Shown here piece by piece: positions 47,576 to 57,164 of a stretch of DNA of 64,000 nt (its first letter is position 1; each line of letters begins with the position of its first letter). Under the pieces are notes generated by a model. That model saw nothing but the letters and a program-made list of their open reading frames with translations, was not told where the DNA came from and did not search any database. The stretch comes from Lachnospiraceae bacterium. GTDB taxonomy: Bacteria; Bacillota; Clostridia; Lachnospirales; Lachnospiraceae. The stretch is from the NCBI GenBank assembly GCA_002892395.1, contig NBBL01000002.1:186001-250000 (forward strand), given 5' to 3'. The position numbers were made by a program, and so were the translations under genes.

Positions 47576-49960
47576 CTAATTTTTCTGCTTCGTTTCCAGA
47601 CAGATTGCCCCCTCCTCCGCGGTGCAGCGAAGCCTGGCGCCCGCCTGCTTCAGACGTTCCACGGTGTCCGGGTGCGGATGCCCGTACCGATTTCTCTTTC
47701 CGTAAGAGAGAACTGCGATTTTCGGACGAAGCAACGCGAGAAAATCCCGGGAAGAGGCGGTGCCGGAGCCATGATGTCCCACCTTAAGAATATCAATATC
47801 GGACAGTGCTGCCTGCAGCTTCGGATCATCCCTTAGCCGAAGCAAAAGTGCTTCTTCGCTGTCTTTTCCCGCGTCTCCAGTAAAAAGGCACCGGGTTTCC
47901 CCAAATGAAAACAGCAGGATAAGGGAATGCTCATTGACCTCCTCCGGAACTGTGCCCCGCACCGGCCAGAGGCAACGAAAGCAGCCCAGCTGATCTCCCG
48001 CGCCAAAATAGGCAAGGGTTGTCTCTGCTCTTCCTCTCGCTGCCTCCTTCAGACTCTCGTAACGAATCCCATCCGCCTCCGCCGCCGCTGTCAGAAGCAG
48101 GCGGTCAATCCTAAACTCCTGCGCCTCCCGCAGGAGATATTCCATTCCGTTGGTGTGATCAATGTCCGCATGGGTGATGAATGCGGCTTCAATGTGGCGA
48201 ATCCCTCTGCTCTCCAGAAAGGGCTTCAGAATATATCGTCCGTTTCCCCGCTTGGATGTACTGCCGCCGTCTATGGTGACACAGGAATCCCCGCACTCAA
48301 TGACAATCGAATCCCCCTGACCGATGTCCAAAAACCAGATGCGCGGCACGGCACTGTGAATCGGACGAATGGAACAGATCGCAAGCAGCAAAAGCAGGGC
48401 GCAGGACGCCCCCCGAAGCCGCCTTCGAAGGCGTACTCCGCCTGTTATCATCAGACCATACGCCGATAAAAGCAGCAGATAGTAGCACGCAATCTGCCAA
48501 AGCCTGGGGCGGCCGATGAGAATGCTGTGTCCCGGAAGGTGCTCCGCCGTCTCGCAGCAGATGTGATAAAACCGGAGAATCCCGTGTACCGCTCCTGCCG
48601 CCGCCCGGGCAATGACTTTTAGGCCCGCACAGGTCCCGCCTCCAAATGCCAGAGCTGCCAGTCCCGCCCAAAGCAGCAGTCCCATGAGCGGAATCACCAG
48701 CAAATTGATCAGAATGCTGTACGGCGGAACCGCAAAAAACCAGTAGGCCAAAACGGGAAGCGTGACCAGAAATATGACTGTACTCACCAGCAATTGCTCC
48801 GACAGACAGCGCATCCCGTATCCCCAGCGCTCCCAAAGAAGAGGAAGAAAGCCGTCGCCCCTTTTTTTCTTCTTGAAACGGGTCTCGCGCCCCTGCTGCC
48901 AGATTCGAAGAAGTGCAGATGCCGGGCCTCCGATGGCAAACACTGCCAGGAAGGACAGCTGGAAGCCGCATTGAAACAATTCCAGCGGAGCGCACCACAA
49001 AAGCCCCAGCGCCGCCGCCCCCAGCGCACTGCGAAGATCATAATTGCGGCCGAGTGCCGCCGCCGTGAATGCCAAAAGCAGCATGAACACCGCTCGGGTC
49101 ACACCGGTGCCGCTCCCTGTGAGAAGGCTGTAAAGCATAAGACAGCCCCCTGCCACTGCACCGCTCAGACCGAAGCCAAGCCCCAGCTTCCGCAGCATCC
49201 GGTACAAGCCAAGCCCCAGCAGTGCGGCATGCAGTCCGCTGATGGCCAGCAGATGTGCGATCCCGTTTCTCCGGTACAGATCATACCATTCATCCGAGAG
49301 CCCCTCCCGCACGCCGAATAAGGCGGCTCCCAGGAAGCCGGCATCTTCTTCCGGACAGCTAAGATGAAGCCGCCGAATACAGCCGTCGCGGGCGCGGCGC
49401 ATTCCCTCCTTCCAGTGATCCCCTGCGGTGCGCCTCTCCCGATTGATTCCCAGAATTTCTCTGACGGAAACGCGATGTGTGATTCCTCTTGCCCGGTAGT
49501 AAGCGGCAAAATCAAACTCTCCCGGGTTGGTTGCAGGCTCAATCCGGGACAGCATTCCGCGGACCGTCACCCGATCTCCAATGTGAAACGCCTCTGACTC
49601 TGCATCTCCTCCGGTTTCCGGAACACTCACCAGCACCCCGGGACAAATGAGCATCAGCCCCTTTTCCCGCGTCTCCACCGCCGCAATTTTCAGGGAGAGT
49701 ACCGTCTCCTTGCCGCAACGCGCATCCAGCGCCAGCTCCTGCTTCCCCGGTGTCATCTCCCAAAGAAAGCGCCCGAAGTACAACAAAAAGGCTGTCAGAA
49801 ACAGGCAGCCTCTTTTCCTCAGCGTTTCATCAGAAGCCCGGAATAAAAGTACGCCAAGCCCGGCAGTGATCAGGATCACTGCCGCAACGGAAATCCCCGC
49901 CCAGGCAATCAGCTCTCCAAGTACCGCACCGGCTGCAAGGATCTCAAAAGGCCGTCTCAT
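47576..49960 (-). CDS. comEC: ComEC/Rec2 DNA uptake channel
   Basis: 794 residues. An N-terminal membrane and OB part (DUF4131, about residues 30-190, with EPATNPGEFDFAAYYRARGI), the Competence domain with many membrane helices (GIAHLLAISGLHAALLGLGL onward), and a C-terminal metallo-beta-lactamase-like domain (WFLDIGQGDSIVIECGD, THADIDHTNGM, VGHHGSGTASS). It carries incoming single-stranded DNA across the membrane. The protein looks complete, ending at TKQKN, and the phage begins right behind it. Confidence 0.95.
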   Translation of the reverse strand: MRRPFEILAAGAVLGELIAWAGISVAAVILITAGLGVLLFRASDETLRKRGCLFLTAFLLYFGRFLWEMTPGKQELALDARCGKETVLSLKIAAVETREKGLMLICPGVLVSVPETGGDAESEAFHIGDRVTVRGMLSRIEPATNPGEFDFAAYYRARGITHRVSVREILGINRERRTAGDHWKEGMRRARDGCIRRLHLSCPEEDAGFLGAALFGVREGLSDEWYDLYRRNGIAHLLAISGLHAALLGLGLYRMLRKLGLGFGLSGAVAGGCLMLYSLLTGSGTGVTRAVFMLLLAFTAAALGRNYDLRSALGAAALGLLWCAPLELFQCGFQLSFLAVFAIGGPASALLRIWQQGRETRFKKKKRGDGFLPLLWERWGYGMRCLSEQLLVSTVIFLVTLPVLAYWFFAVPPYSILINLLVIPLMGLLLWAGLAALAFGGGTCAGLKVIARAAAGAVHGILRFYHICCETAEHLPGHSILIGRPRLWQIACYYLLLLSAYGLMITGGVRLRRRLRGASCALLLLLAICSIRPIHSAVPRIWFLDIGQGDSIVIECGDSCVTIDGGSTSKRGNGRYILKPFLESRGIRHIEAAFITHADIDHTNGMEYLLREAQEFRIDRLLLTAAAEADGIRYESLKEAARGRAETTLAYFGAGDQLGCFRCLWPVRGTVPEEVNEHSLILLFSFGETRCLFTGDAGKDSEEALLLRLRDDPKLQAALSDIDILKVGHHGSGTASSRDFLALLRPKIAVLSYGKRNRYGHPHPDTVERLKQAGARLRCTAEEGAICLETKQKN

Positions 49961-50015
49961 TCGATGTTCCGTTTACTCCACGTTTCTGTTTAGTCCATTT
50001 ACTCCACGTTGCTGT

Positions 50016-50981
50016 TTATTCCATATAATCCAGGTTTCGTTCAAACAAGGTGTCCAGAGAAACCACGTCGCGGAATTGCACATTCTGCGCTCCCTCGACT
50101 GCAATCTGCACCCGCTGCACGGTCTGCAGCTCAGACAGAGAATTGACAATCGCATAGATGGTCAGATTCGGATTCTCTATCGGAACTGCGTCCAGAAACT
50201 CCTTGCTGAAATTGAGATAACAGATGCTCTCATTGACTGAGATGCTAAGCAGCTTGGTGGCATTGGAAACAATGGCCGTGTGATCCGGACTCTGCGGGCC
50301 CGCAATCAGCTGCTCCACAATCAGCTGCTCCACCGGCATGTCAACCCGGTAGGTCAGCGTGCGAATTTCTTTTTTCAAACCGGTGCCTTCGGCGTCTGCA
50401 AAATAAAGGGTCAGATCAATGCTCTCGTAGCTGTTGACGTCGGACACGCCGCTTACAAAATCATTTCCTCCGAACGGTCCGAGCGGTGTTCCCTTTTCCC
50501 CCACCAACGGCTGTCCGCCGGAATAAATCCCCACATAACGCACCCCCTGAATCTGGGAGAGCGTATTGGTCAAAGCTGCGTTGCACAGTGCCTTTCGCTC
50601 CGACTTAAGCTCTGCGTAGCGCTCATTAAAGTAGAGGTACAGCACATCCCCGTCCAGGCTGAAGCTTTCAAACCTGACCTTTCCCCCTACGGCCGGAACC
50701 ACGTCCGCATCATTGGGAACCTGTAACAGCTGTTCCATGAGCTCCGAGACCAGTGCACGGGTTTCCGTCTGCTTCGCTTCATATACAATCGGGGACAGCG
50801 AGGTCACATTTTTGTCCAGATAGTAAATATTGTAGCGCCCCTCTCCCGGATTTGCCTCACGCCGGGACTGACCGCATCCGATCAGCACCGCACTCACCGC
50901 GAGAAGCACCATCAGGATCAGAAGGACTCTCTGCGTTCTGTGTCCGGTCCTATATTGTTCTCCCTCTCCGTGGGATTTCAC
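50016..50981 (-). CDS. GerMN-domain lipoprotein
   Basis: 321 residues. A lipoprotein signal (RVLLILMVLLAVSAVLIGC with the lipobox cysteine) and two GerMN domains, about 85-180 and 215-310 (LYLYFNERYAELKSERKALC and ICYLNFSKEFLDAVPIENPN), each with the typical ALTNTLSQIQGVRYVGI-type segment. GerMN proteins are found in spore germination and, as here, beside two-component kinases. It lies downstream of the sensor kinase gene, probably in one operon, with a repeat-filled spacer between. Confidence 0.9.
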   Translation of the reverse strand: MKSHGEGEQYRTGHRTQRVLLILMVLLAVSAVLIGCGQSRREANPGEGRYNIYYLDKNVTSLSPIVYEAKQTETRALVSELMEQLLQVPNDADVVPAVGGKVRFESFSLDGDVLYLYFNERYAELKSERKALCNAALTNTLSQIQGVRYVGIYSGGQPLVGEKGTPLGPFGGNDFVSGVSDVNSYESIDLTLYFADAEGTGLKKEIRTLTYRVDMPVEQLIVEQLIAGPQSPDHTAIVSNATKLLSISVNESICYLNFSKEFLDAVPIENPNLTIYAIVNSLSELQTVQRVQIAVEGAQNVQFRDVVSLDTLFERNLDYME

Positions 50982-51009
50982 GCTGTATTTCCTCCTCTGT
51001 ATTCTGATT

Positions 51010-51235
51010 TCCTGTATTTAGACTGCCTGCATCCGGGTTGCTGCATTCGGCCTGCTGCATTCAGAACTGCCCCATTCGGCCTGCCCCATTCGGCCTGCCC
51101 CATTCGGAACTGCTGCATTCGGAACTACTCCATTCGGAACTGCTGCATTTGGACTGCCCCATTCGGGCTGCCACATTCGGAACTGCCCCCATTCGAAACT
51201 GCTGCATTCGGAACTGCCTCATTCGGGCTGCCTCA
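51010..51235. repeat. Degenerate 14-16 bp tandem repeats between two genes
   Basis: About 14 head-to-tail units of the type CATTCGGAACTGCTG run from about 51027 to the kinase stop at 51235. They separate the sensor kinase and GerMN genes. Units differ by a few bases. There are no spacers, so this is not a CRISPR array. Read on the minus strand they would be transcribed as part of the operon leader. Confidence 0.8.
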
Positions 51236-52774
51236 TTCTTCTGCCTCTCTGCTCTCGCCCGGGCGCTCCCCACCGTTTTCTTTTCTGTCTGCAGCAGCAT
51301 TCCTGCCGCTCTTCTCAATATAATTTAGCGGGATGCGAACCAGGAAGCTGCTTCCCTCCCCCTCCTTGCTGCTCACCCGGATGATTCCGTGGTGCATCAA
51401 TATAATTTCTCGGGTAATCGCGAGCCCCAGTCCGGTTCCGCCGGTCTCCCGGGATCTTGCCTTATCCACCCGGTAAAAGCGCTCAAACACCTGCTCCTGA
51501 CGGCTCTCCGGGATCCCGATTCCCCCGTCCTCCACCCGGATATAGCAAAATTGATGATCCGCATCCAGGTTTACCTTGACCCATCCGTCCTTCACATTGT
51601 ACTTAATTCCGTTTTCCACCAGATTCATGATGGCAAGAGAAAACTTGACTTCATCCACATCTGCCGTGGTCTCCCGTACGGTTTCCAATATCAGCTCAAT
51701 GTTATTGACCCGTGCCAGCGGACGCAGCCGCTTCAGAATTTGCTCCAGCATCTCGTGCATATCCGTCGCCTTTCGATTCAAAACAAAGGACGAACGATCC
51801 ATGCGGACCAGACTCAGAAGATCATCGATAATCTTCGCCTCCCGATCAATTTCCTGAGAGATGTCATTCATAAAATCTTTGTACATCTCAATCGGCGCAT
51901 CCTCCATGCTCATAAGCGAATCTGCCAGGACGCGGATGGATGTGATCGGCGTCTTCAGCTCATGGGATACGTTGGAGACAAATTCCTCCCTGGAGCGATC
52001 CAGTGTTTTCAAACGCCGCAGCGTCTCGTTGATGGCTTCGGAAAGCTGTGCCGTCATAACGTAGCTCCCCTGGGGTACATTCTGATCCAGATCACCGGAG
52101 GCCACCTTTCTCAGGGAATTTTTCAGCTCATAAAAGGGCTGCAGTACCCTTCTCACAATCATGGCGCCGGCAGTCAGGATGGCAATAAACAGTGCTGCAT
52201 TCAATATCAAAAGCGTATTTCCGGTGCTTTTCAGTTCCTTTCTCTGCATTTCCGTGGATGAGATGAACAAAAGCACCCCGCTGACCGGGCGCTCCTCTTC
52301 CTCTGCCTCCACTTCAACGGAATCATAGACCGGCATGGTCTGCACCACATAGCATTTGCCGTAATTGTAGCTGGTCCTGCTCTCTCCGCGAAATCCCCGT
52401 ATCACCTCCGGCGCCACATGATACCGTCCCTCGGCCAAGTGAAAGCTGTCTCGAATAATGCGGTAGTCCCGATCCACCAGAATGACACGCCCGCTGTAGG
52501 ACTGGGCAATGGCATCCATCTCGGTATTAAGCGTCTCTTCCTGTGACGAACTGCCCTTAAAATATCCGGCTCTTGAAAGCTTGGTCGCAAGAATCAGGCT
52601 TCGATTCTGAATATCTGCCTTGCGGCTTTCAATCATGTTCTGCCGAAAGGAATTGGTGAGAACTGCGCTCTGAATAAAAAGGGGAATCCCCCCGATGAGA
52701 AAAAAAAGAACCATGAGCACATACTTAAGGCGCATCAGGGGAAGTCGTTTTCTCTGTTTTCGTCCTGTTTCCAT
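51233..52774 (-). CDS. Sensor histidine kinase
   Basis: 513 residues. A first membrane helix (YVLMVLFFLIGGIPLFIQSA), an extracellular sensor part (about 40-180), a second helix (LLILNAALFIAILTAGAMIV), HAMP (RVLQPFYELKNSLRKVASGD), HisKA with FVSNVSHELKTPITSIRVLA (phospho-histidine) and an HATPase domain (NLVENGIKYNV, DGGIGIPESRQEQVFERFYR, GTGLGLAI). No response regulator gene adjoins it in this window. The layout resembles WalK-type kinases but the partner is unknown. Confidence 0.93.
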   Translation of the reverse strand: METGRKQRKRLPLMRLKYVLMVLFFLIGGIPLFIQSAVLTNSFRQNMIESRKADIQNRSLILATKLSRAGYFKGSSSQEETLNTEMDAIAQSYSGRVILVDRDYRIIRDSFHLAEGRYHVAPEVIRGFRGESRTSYNYGKCYVVQTMPVYDSVEVEAEEEERPVSGVLLFISSTEMQRKELKSTGNTLLILNAALFIAILTAGAMIVRRVLQPFYELKNSLRKVASGDLDQNVPQGSYVMTAQLSEAINETLRRLKTLDRSREEFVSNVSHELKTPITSIRVLADSLMSMEDAPIEMYKDFMNDISQEIDREAKIIDDLLSLVRMDRSSFVLNRKATDMHEMLEQILKRLRPLARVNNIELILETVRETTADVDEVKFSLAIMNLVENGIKYNVKDGWVKVNLDADHQFCYIRVEDGGIGIPESRQEQVFERFYRVDKARSRETGGTGLGLAITREIILMHHGIIRVSSKEGEGSSFLVRIPLNYIEKSGRNAAADRKENGGERPGESREAEE

Positions 52775-52909
52775 CCGCTGTTCTCTCTTTCCTCCGCATT
52801 TGTCCCAAGTATAGCATGTTTGCCGTAGGAATTCAGTCTCCTTATATCCCCATTGCTAAAGAAAGGGGCATTACGTTGACATTCGGTAACATGCAGGAGC
52901 AGGCAAGAA

Positions 52910-52938
52910 TTGATCTTTTATGCCGTCTGGTCTATACT
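52910..52938 (+). promoter_or_regulatory. Predicted sigma-A promoter
   Basis: TTGATC, 17 bases, TATACT, about 70 bases before the ATG at 53009. Confidence 0.6.
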
Positions 52939-53008
52939 AAAGCGTGGAATCCCATGGATTTTTGCAGGTCGCTTGAGACCCTTTTCCAATTCTAAAAGAG
53001 GTAACTTT

Positions 53009-53713
53009 ATGAAGTATTGTCCGGATTGTGACATGGAGTTTATCGACAGTGTGGAGACCTGTACCGACTGCGGAAAGCCGCTGGTGGACAAGGAACAGTA
53101 TCTCGCCGAAGAAAGCGCGCGGATCGAACGGGAAGCGGCGGAACAGACGCAGCTTCTGAAGGAACAGCAGGCTGCTCTCGATGCAGAGGCAGAAAACGCT
53201 GCCGATGACCGTCGTCCTGCCCCGGCTGTCTATGTCAGGCGGGCCGATCGCTATGAGGATTTGAAATCATCCGCCTCCGCCTTTCTGATCGTCGGAATTG
53301 TCATGGTGATTTTGTCCGTGTTAAGCTGGGGACATGCTCTGCATCTTCCCTTCAGCATTCCCTCCAACGTGATGCTTCGAATTCTGTTCCTTCTCTTCGC
53401 GGTGGGTTCCTTCGCTGTCTATATAAAGACGACAGCAGATGCCAAAACGGTTCACGGACAAATCGAAGAGGAACAGAAGGCGACAGAGCAGCTGACCTCC
53501 TGGTTCCTGGAAAGCTACACGCCGGAAGCCGTGGATGCCGCCGTCCAAAAGGAAAACGGCACTCTTCGCCCTGAGGTTCTCGCTTTAAAGCGAATGGATT
53601 ACATTCAGGATGTTTTCATCACACAGTACGATCTGGCGGATCAGGCCTACGTGGACGCACTGTCTGAGGATATCTACGCCAAGCTTTACGAGCCCGAGCA
53701 GGGCGACGAATAA
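53009..53713 (+). CDS. Zinc-ribbon membrane protein
   Basis: 234 residues from ATG 53009 (AGAGGTAAC upstream; the longer frame to 52910 has no support). The N-terminus is a zinc ribbon (KYCPDCDMEFIDSVETCTDC), followed by an acidic coiled coil (50-90) and two membrane helices (AFLIVGIVMVILSVLSWGHA and VMLRILFLLFAVGSFAVYI), with a soluble acidic end. No function was recognised. Confidence 0.75.
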   Translation: MKYCPDCDMEFIDSVETCTDCGKPLVDKEQYLAEESARIEREAAEQTQLLKEQQAALDAEAENAADDRRPAPAVYVRRADRYEDLKSSASAFLIVGIVMVILSVLSWGHALHLPFSIPSNVMLRILFLLFAVGSFAVYIKTTADAKTVHGQIEEEQKATEQLTSWFLESYTPEAVDAAVQKENGTLRPEVLALKRMDYIQDVFITQYDLADQAYVDALSEDIYAKLYEPEQGDE

Positions 53714-53735
53714 ACCGTCGGCCAGCAAACCCCCA

Positions 53736-53849
53736 AATCATCCGCGGGCTCAGATTCGCTGCCCCGTGAAACCAATCATCCGCGGATCCGGATTCGTTGC
53801 CCCGTGAAGCAAACCATCCGCGGGCCCGGATTCGCTGCCCCGTGAAACA
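53736..53849. repeat. Three 38-bp tandem repeats
   Basis: Copies start at 53736, 53774 and 53812 with AA(T/C)CATCCGCGG, and end with TGCCCCGTGAA. They fill the space between two convergent genes, just before a bidirectional terminator. There are no spacers between copies, so they are not a CRISPR array. Confidence 0.9.
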
Positions 53850-53880
53850 AAGCACCGCCGGTCAAACCGGCGGTGCTTTG
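53848..53880. terminator. Bidirectional terminator between convergent genes
   Basis: AAAGCACCGCCGGT pairs with ACCGGCGGTGCTTT around CAA. It separates the plus-strand gene and tpiA. Confidence 0.85.
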
Positions 53881-53958
53881 TTATGAAACCGGGAGCTGCC
53901 CTCCCCTTCGTTCAGCAGCTCCTGCCGGATTCTCTTTCTTCACGGCTTCCGCCGGTAC

Positions 53959-54714
53959 TCAGGCCTTCTGATAGTGAACAATGGTTCCGAAGTCCGGCTT
54001 CAACGACGCACCGCCGATCAGACCGCCGTCAATGTTGGCCTGGGACAGCAGCTCCTTGCAGTTTGCCGCATTCATGGAGCCGCCGTACTGAATCCGAATT
54101 GCCTCCGCTGTGGCCTCCCCATAGAGCCCGGCAATGGTTCGCCGAATTCCGCCGCAGATTTCCTCCGCCTGCCCGGTGGTAGCCGTCTTTCCGGTTCCGA
54201 TTGCCCAGATCGGCTCATACGCAATCACCACATCCTTTGCCTGCTGGGCAGACACACCCGAAAACGCGATCTTGATCTGCATGTTGATCCAGTCCATAGT
54301 AATTCCGGCCTCCCGCTGCTCCAGCGTCTCTCCGCAGCAGACAATCGGGCGAAACCCATATTCGATCAGCTTCAACAGCTTTTTGTTAACCGTCTGATCC
54401 GTCTCTCCAAAGTACTGTCTTCGTTCGGAATGTCCGATGATGACGTACTCCACTCCTGCGTCCTTCAGCATCTTCGGAGAAATTTCCCCTGTAAACGCCC
54501 CCTTGTCCTCAAAATGGACATTTTCCGCACCGAGACGAACATTGCTCCCCTTGATGGCCTCCCGCACCGGAATGATGTCGATGGCAGGAACACAGTATAC
54601 CACATCAACATCCGGATTCTGAACCAAGGGCGCCAGCGTTTTGACCAGCTCTACCGCCTCACTCGGCGTCTGATTCATCTTCCAGTTTCCCGCAATAATT
54701 TTTCTTCTGCTCAT
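53959..54714 (-). CDS. tpiA: Triosephosphate isomerase
   Basis: 251 residues, the normal length. AGNWKMN carries the catalytic lysine, [15 protein letters not shown] the histidine and [16 protein letters not shown] the catalytic glutamate with loop 6. [11 protein letters not shown] and GLIGGASL form the phosphate site. It interconverts dihydroxyacetone phosphate and glyceraldehyde 3-phosphate. It is last in the gapA-pgk-tpiA operon, 24 bases after pgk. Confidence 0.98.
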   Translation of the reverse strand: MSRRKIIAGNWKMNQTPSEAVELVKTLAPLVQNPDVDVVYCVPAIDIIPVREAIKGSNVRLGAENVHFEDKGAFTGEISPKMLKDAGVEYVIIGHSERRQYFGETDQTVNKKLLKLIEYGFRPIVCCGETLEQREAGITMDWINMQIKIAFSGVSAQQAKDVVIAYEPIWAIGTGKTATTGQAEEICGGIRRTIAGLYGEATAEAIRIQYGGSMNAANCKELLSQANIDGGLIGGASLKPDFGTIVHYQKA

Positions 54715-54738
54715 GCTTTTTCCCTCCAGCCATCCTTC

Positions 54739-55956
54739 TCACTGCCTGTCATCTGCCGCTGCCACACCCGGAAGCTCCTTGCCCTCAAGAAATTCAAGGG
54801 AGGCACCGCCGCCGGTGGAAATGTGGGTCATTTGATCCGCAAATCCCAAACGCTTCACCGCACTGACGGAGTCTCCGCCGCCCACCACGGTGGTGGCATC
54901 CTTGAGACCTGCCACTGCCTTGCAGACCTCCAGCGTGCCCACTGCAAAATTCTCAAACTCAAAGACTCCCATGGGGCCGTTCCAGACAACCGTCCTGGCG
55001 CCTTCCAGTGCCGCGCAAAAGCGGGCAATGCTCTTCGGGCCGATGTCCATTCCCTCCCAGTCGTCCGGGATCTCCTCAAACACCCGGCGCTCCGCATCGT
55101 TGGAAAATTCCTTTGCAGCCACATTGTCGATCGGAAGGATCAGCTTCACGCCCCGTTCCTTCGCCTTCTTCTCCATGTCCAGCGCGTAGTCCAGCTTATC
55201 GTCCTCGCAGAGAGACTTTCCGATCCGATGTCCCTCCGCCTTCTTAAAGGTGTAAGCCATTCCGCCGCCGATGATCAGGGTGTCCACTTTTTCCAGCAGA
55301 TTGCTGATCACATTCAGCTTGTCCGAAACCTTGGCGCCTCCCAAAATTGCGACAAAGGGACGCACCGGATTTTCCACGGCCTGTCCCAGGAAACGGATCT
55401 CCTTCTCCATGAGGTAACCGACTGCATTCTCCCGGCAGTACTTGGTGACACCCACATTCGAGCAGTGGGCCCGGTGTGCAGTTCCAAACGCATCGTCCAC
55501 AAAAATTCCGTTGTCGCAGAGGGATGCCAGCTCCTTCGCGTATTCCTCTGCCCGCTCATCCTTCCCGTATTTCGTCTCCTCTGCACGGTACCGGGTGTTT
55601 TCCAGAAGCAGCACATCCCCTGCCTTCAGCGTTTTCGCCAGGGCTCTGGTTTCCGCTCCCGTGACCTGCGGATCCGAGACAAAGAGAACCTTCCTGCCGA
55701 GGCGCTCGGACAGCGCCTTTGCCACCGGCGCCAGACTCAGCTCCGGAAGAGCCTCCCCCTTCGGCTTGCCGAGATGGGAGCAGAGAATCAGCTTTGCTCC
55801 TTGATCCAACAGCTTTTTGATGGTGGGCAGCGCGCCGTCGATTCGATTGTAATTCTGAATCACACCGTTCTGAATCGGCACATTAAAATCGCAGCGCACC
55901 AGAACCTTCTGGTCCTTCAGGTTCTTTAAATCATCAATTGTCTTTTTATTCAGCAT
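54739..55956 (-). CDS. pgk: Phosphoglycerate kinase
   Basis: 405 residues, full length. [14 protein letters not shown], then [20 protein letters not shown] with SHLGKPKGE in the N-domain; [12 protein letters not shown], and [11 protein letters not shown] with [11 protein letters not shown] in the C-domain. It makes ATP from 1,3-bisphosphoglycerate. It lies downstream of gapA, with a hairpin between them. Confidence 0.98.
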   Translation of the reverse strand: MLNKKTIDDLKNLKDQKVLVRCDFNVPIQNGVIQNYNRIDGALPTIKKLLDQGAKLILCSHLGKPKGEALPELSLAPVAKALSERLGRKVLFVSDPQVTGAETRALAKTLKAGDVLLLENTRYRAEETKYGKDERAEEYAKELASLCDNGIFVDDAFGTAHRAHCSNVGVTKYCRENAVGYLMEKEIRFLGQAVENPVRPFVAILGGAKVSDKLNVISNLLEKVDTLIIGGGMAYTFKKAEGHRIGKSLCEDDKLDYALDMEKKAKERGVKLILPIDNVAAKEFSNDAERRVFEEIPDDWEGMDIGPKSIARFCAALEGARTVVWNGPMGVFEFENFAVGTLEVCKAVAGLKDATTVVGGGDSVSAVKRLGFADQMTHISTGGGASLEFLEGKELPGVAAADDRQ

Positions 55957-55992
55957 ATATGACCTCCTTTTCTGACTGATCCATACAAAACA

Positions 55993-56020
55993 GGGACCCG
56001 ATCAAAAAGACCGGATCCCC
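55993..56020 (-). terminator. Hairpin between gapA and pgk
   Basis: GGGGATCCGGTC pairs with GATCGGGTCCC around TTTTT, followed by TGTTTTG. It is a partial terminator or RNA processing site that would give more gapA than pgk mRNA. Confidence 0.65.
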
Positions 56021-56035
56021 ATACGTATTCCAGAC

Positions 56036-57064
56036 TTACGCCAGCTCCGCAAAGTACTTAATGGTGCGAACCATCTGACTCGTATAAGAATTCTCATTGT
56101 CGTACCAGGAAACCACCTGGACCTGATAGAGGTCGTCTGCAATCCGGCTCACCATGGTCTGCGTGGCGTCAAAGAGGGAGCCGTACTTCATCCCGATCAC
56201 ATCGGAGGATACAATTTCATCCGTGTTGTAGCCAAAGGACTCGTTGGACGCGGCCTTCATGGCTGCGTTGATCTCTTCCTTCGTGACGTTCTCCTTCTTG
56301 ACCACGGCAGTCAGAATGGTGGTGGAGCCGGTGGGAACCGGAACCCGCTGCGCGGAGCCGATCAGCTTTCCGTTGAGCTCCGGAATGACAAGCCCGATTG
56401 CCTTTGCCGCACCGGTGCTGTTCGGAACAATGTTCGCCGCACCTGCTCTGGATCTTCTCAGATCGCCTTTGCGCTGTGGACCGTCAAGAATCATCTGATC
56501 CCCCGTGTACGCGTGAATGGTGCTCATGATTCCGGACTGAATCGGCGCATACTCATTCAGCGCCTTTGCCATGGGCGCCAGGCAGTTTGTGGTGCAGGAC
56601 GCCGCAGAAATCACCGTGTCATCCTTGGTCAGGGTCTTCTCATTGACATTAAACACAATGGTCGGAAGATCATTTCCCGCCGGAGCGGAGATGACCACCT
56701 TCTTGGCGCCTGCTGCCAGATGCGCAGAAGCCTTCTCCTTGGACGTATAGAAGCCGGTGCACTCCAGAACCACATCCACCCCGATCTTTCCCCAGGGAAG
56801 ATTCTTTGCATCCGCTTCTTTATAGATCGTAATCTTCTTTCCGTCCACCGTGATGCTGTCCTCTCCGGACTCCACGGTATGTTTGCCTTCGCCCATTCTT
56901 CCCATGAAGCCGCCCTGTGCGGTATCGTACTTCAAAAGGTGTGCCAGCATTTCCGGCTTGGTCAGATCGTTGATTGCTACGACCTCATACCCCTCCGCCT
57001 CAAACATCTGTCTGAACGCGAGACGACCGATGCGTCCGAATCCGTTAATTGCCACTTTTACCAT
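56036..57064 (-). CDS. gapA: Glyceraldehyde-3-phosphate dehydrogenase
   Basis: 342 residues. NAD site [17 protein letters not shown], the catalytic cysteine in [15 protein letters not shown], histidine in [11 protein letters not shown] and the anion site [19 protein letters not shown]. The aspartate pattern VAINDL fits NAD use. It is first in the glycolytic operon, with a good promoter at 57134-57162. Confidence 0.98.
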   Translation of the reverse strand: MVKVAINGFGRIGRLAFRQMFEAEGYEVVAINDLTKPEMLAHLLKYDTAQGGFMGRMGEGKHTVESGEDSITVDGKKITIYKEADAKNLPWGKIGVDVVLECTGFYTSKEKASAHLAAGAKKVVISAPAGNDLPTIVFNVNEKTLTKDDTVISAASCTTNCLAPMAKALNEYAPIQSGIMSTIHAYTGDQMILDGPQRKGDLRRSRAGAANIVPNSTGAAKAIGLVIPELNGKLIGSAQRVPVPTGSTTILTAVVKKENVTKEEINAAMKAASNESFGYNTDEIVSSDVIGMKYGSLFDATQTMVSRIADDLYQVQVVSWYDNENSYTSQMVRTIKYFAELA

Positions 57065-57133
57065 TGTTTTTTCCTCCTGCGTACTGATCCGTGTCCATTG
57101 ATGTTGACATTGTTATTTTATAGTCACACTTTT

Positions 57134-57162
57134 ATTGTACTCGTCGCTTTCTCAAAATGCAA
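57134..57162 (-). promoter_or_regulatory. Predicted sigma-A promoter of the glycolytic operon
   Basis: TTGCAT, 17 bases, TACAAT on the minus strand, about 70 bases before the gapA ATG. The -35 overlaps the neighbouring intergenic space. Confidence 0.75.
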
Positions 57163-57164
57163 GA

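Noticed and set aside
51010-51235. CRISPR array
   Set aside because: Repeats are 14-16 bp, degenerate and contiguous without spacers; no cas genes.
53736-53849. CRISPR array of 38-bp repeats
   Set aside because: The copies are directly adjacent, with no unique spacers.
53974-55929. 651-codon plus-strand frame
   Set aside because: It is a shadow of tpiA and pgk, which are certain on the minus strand.
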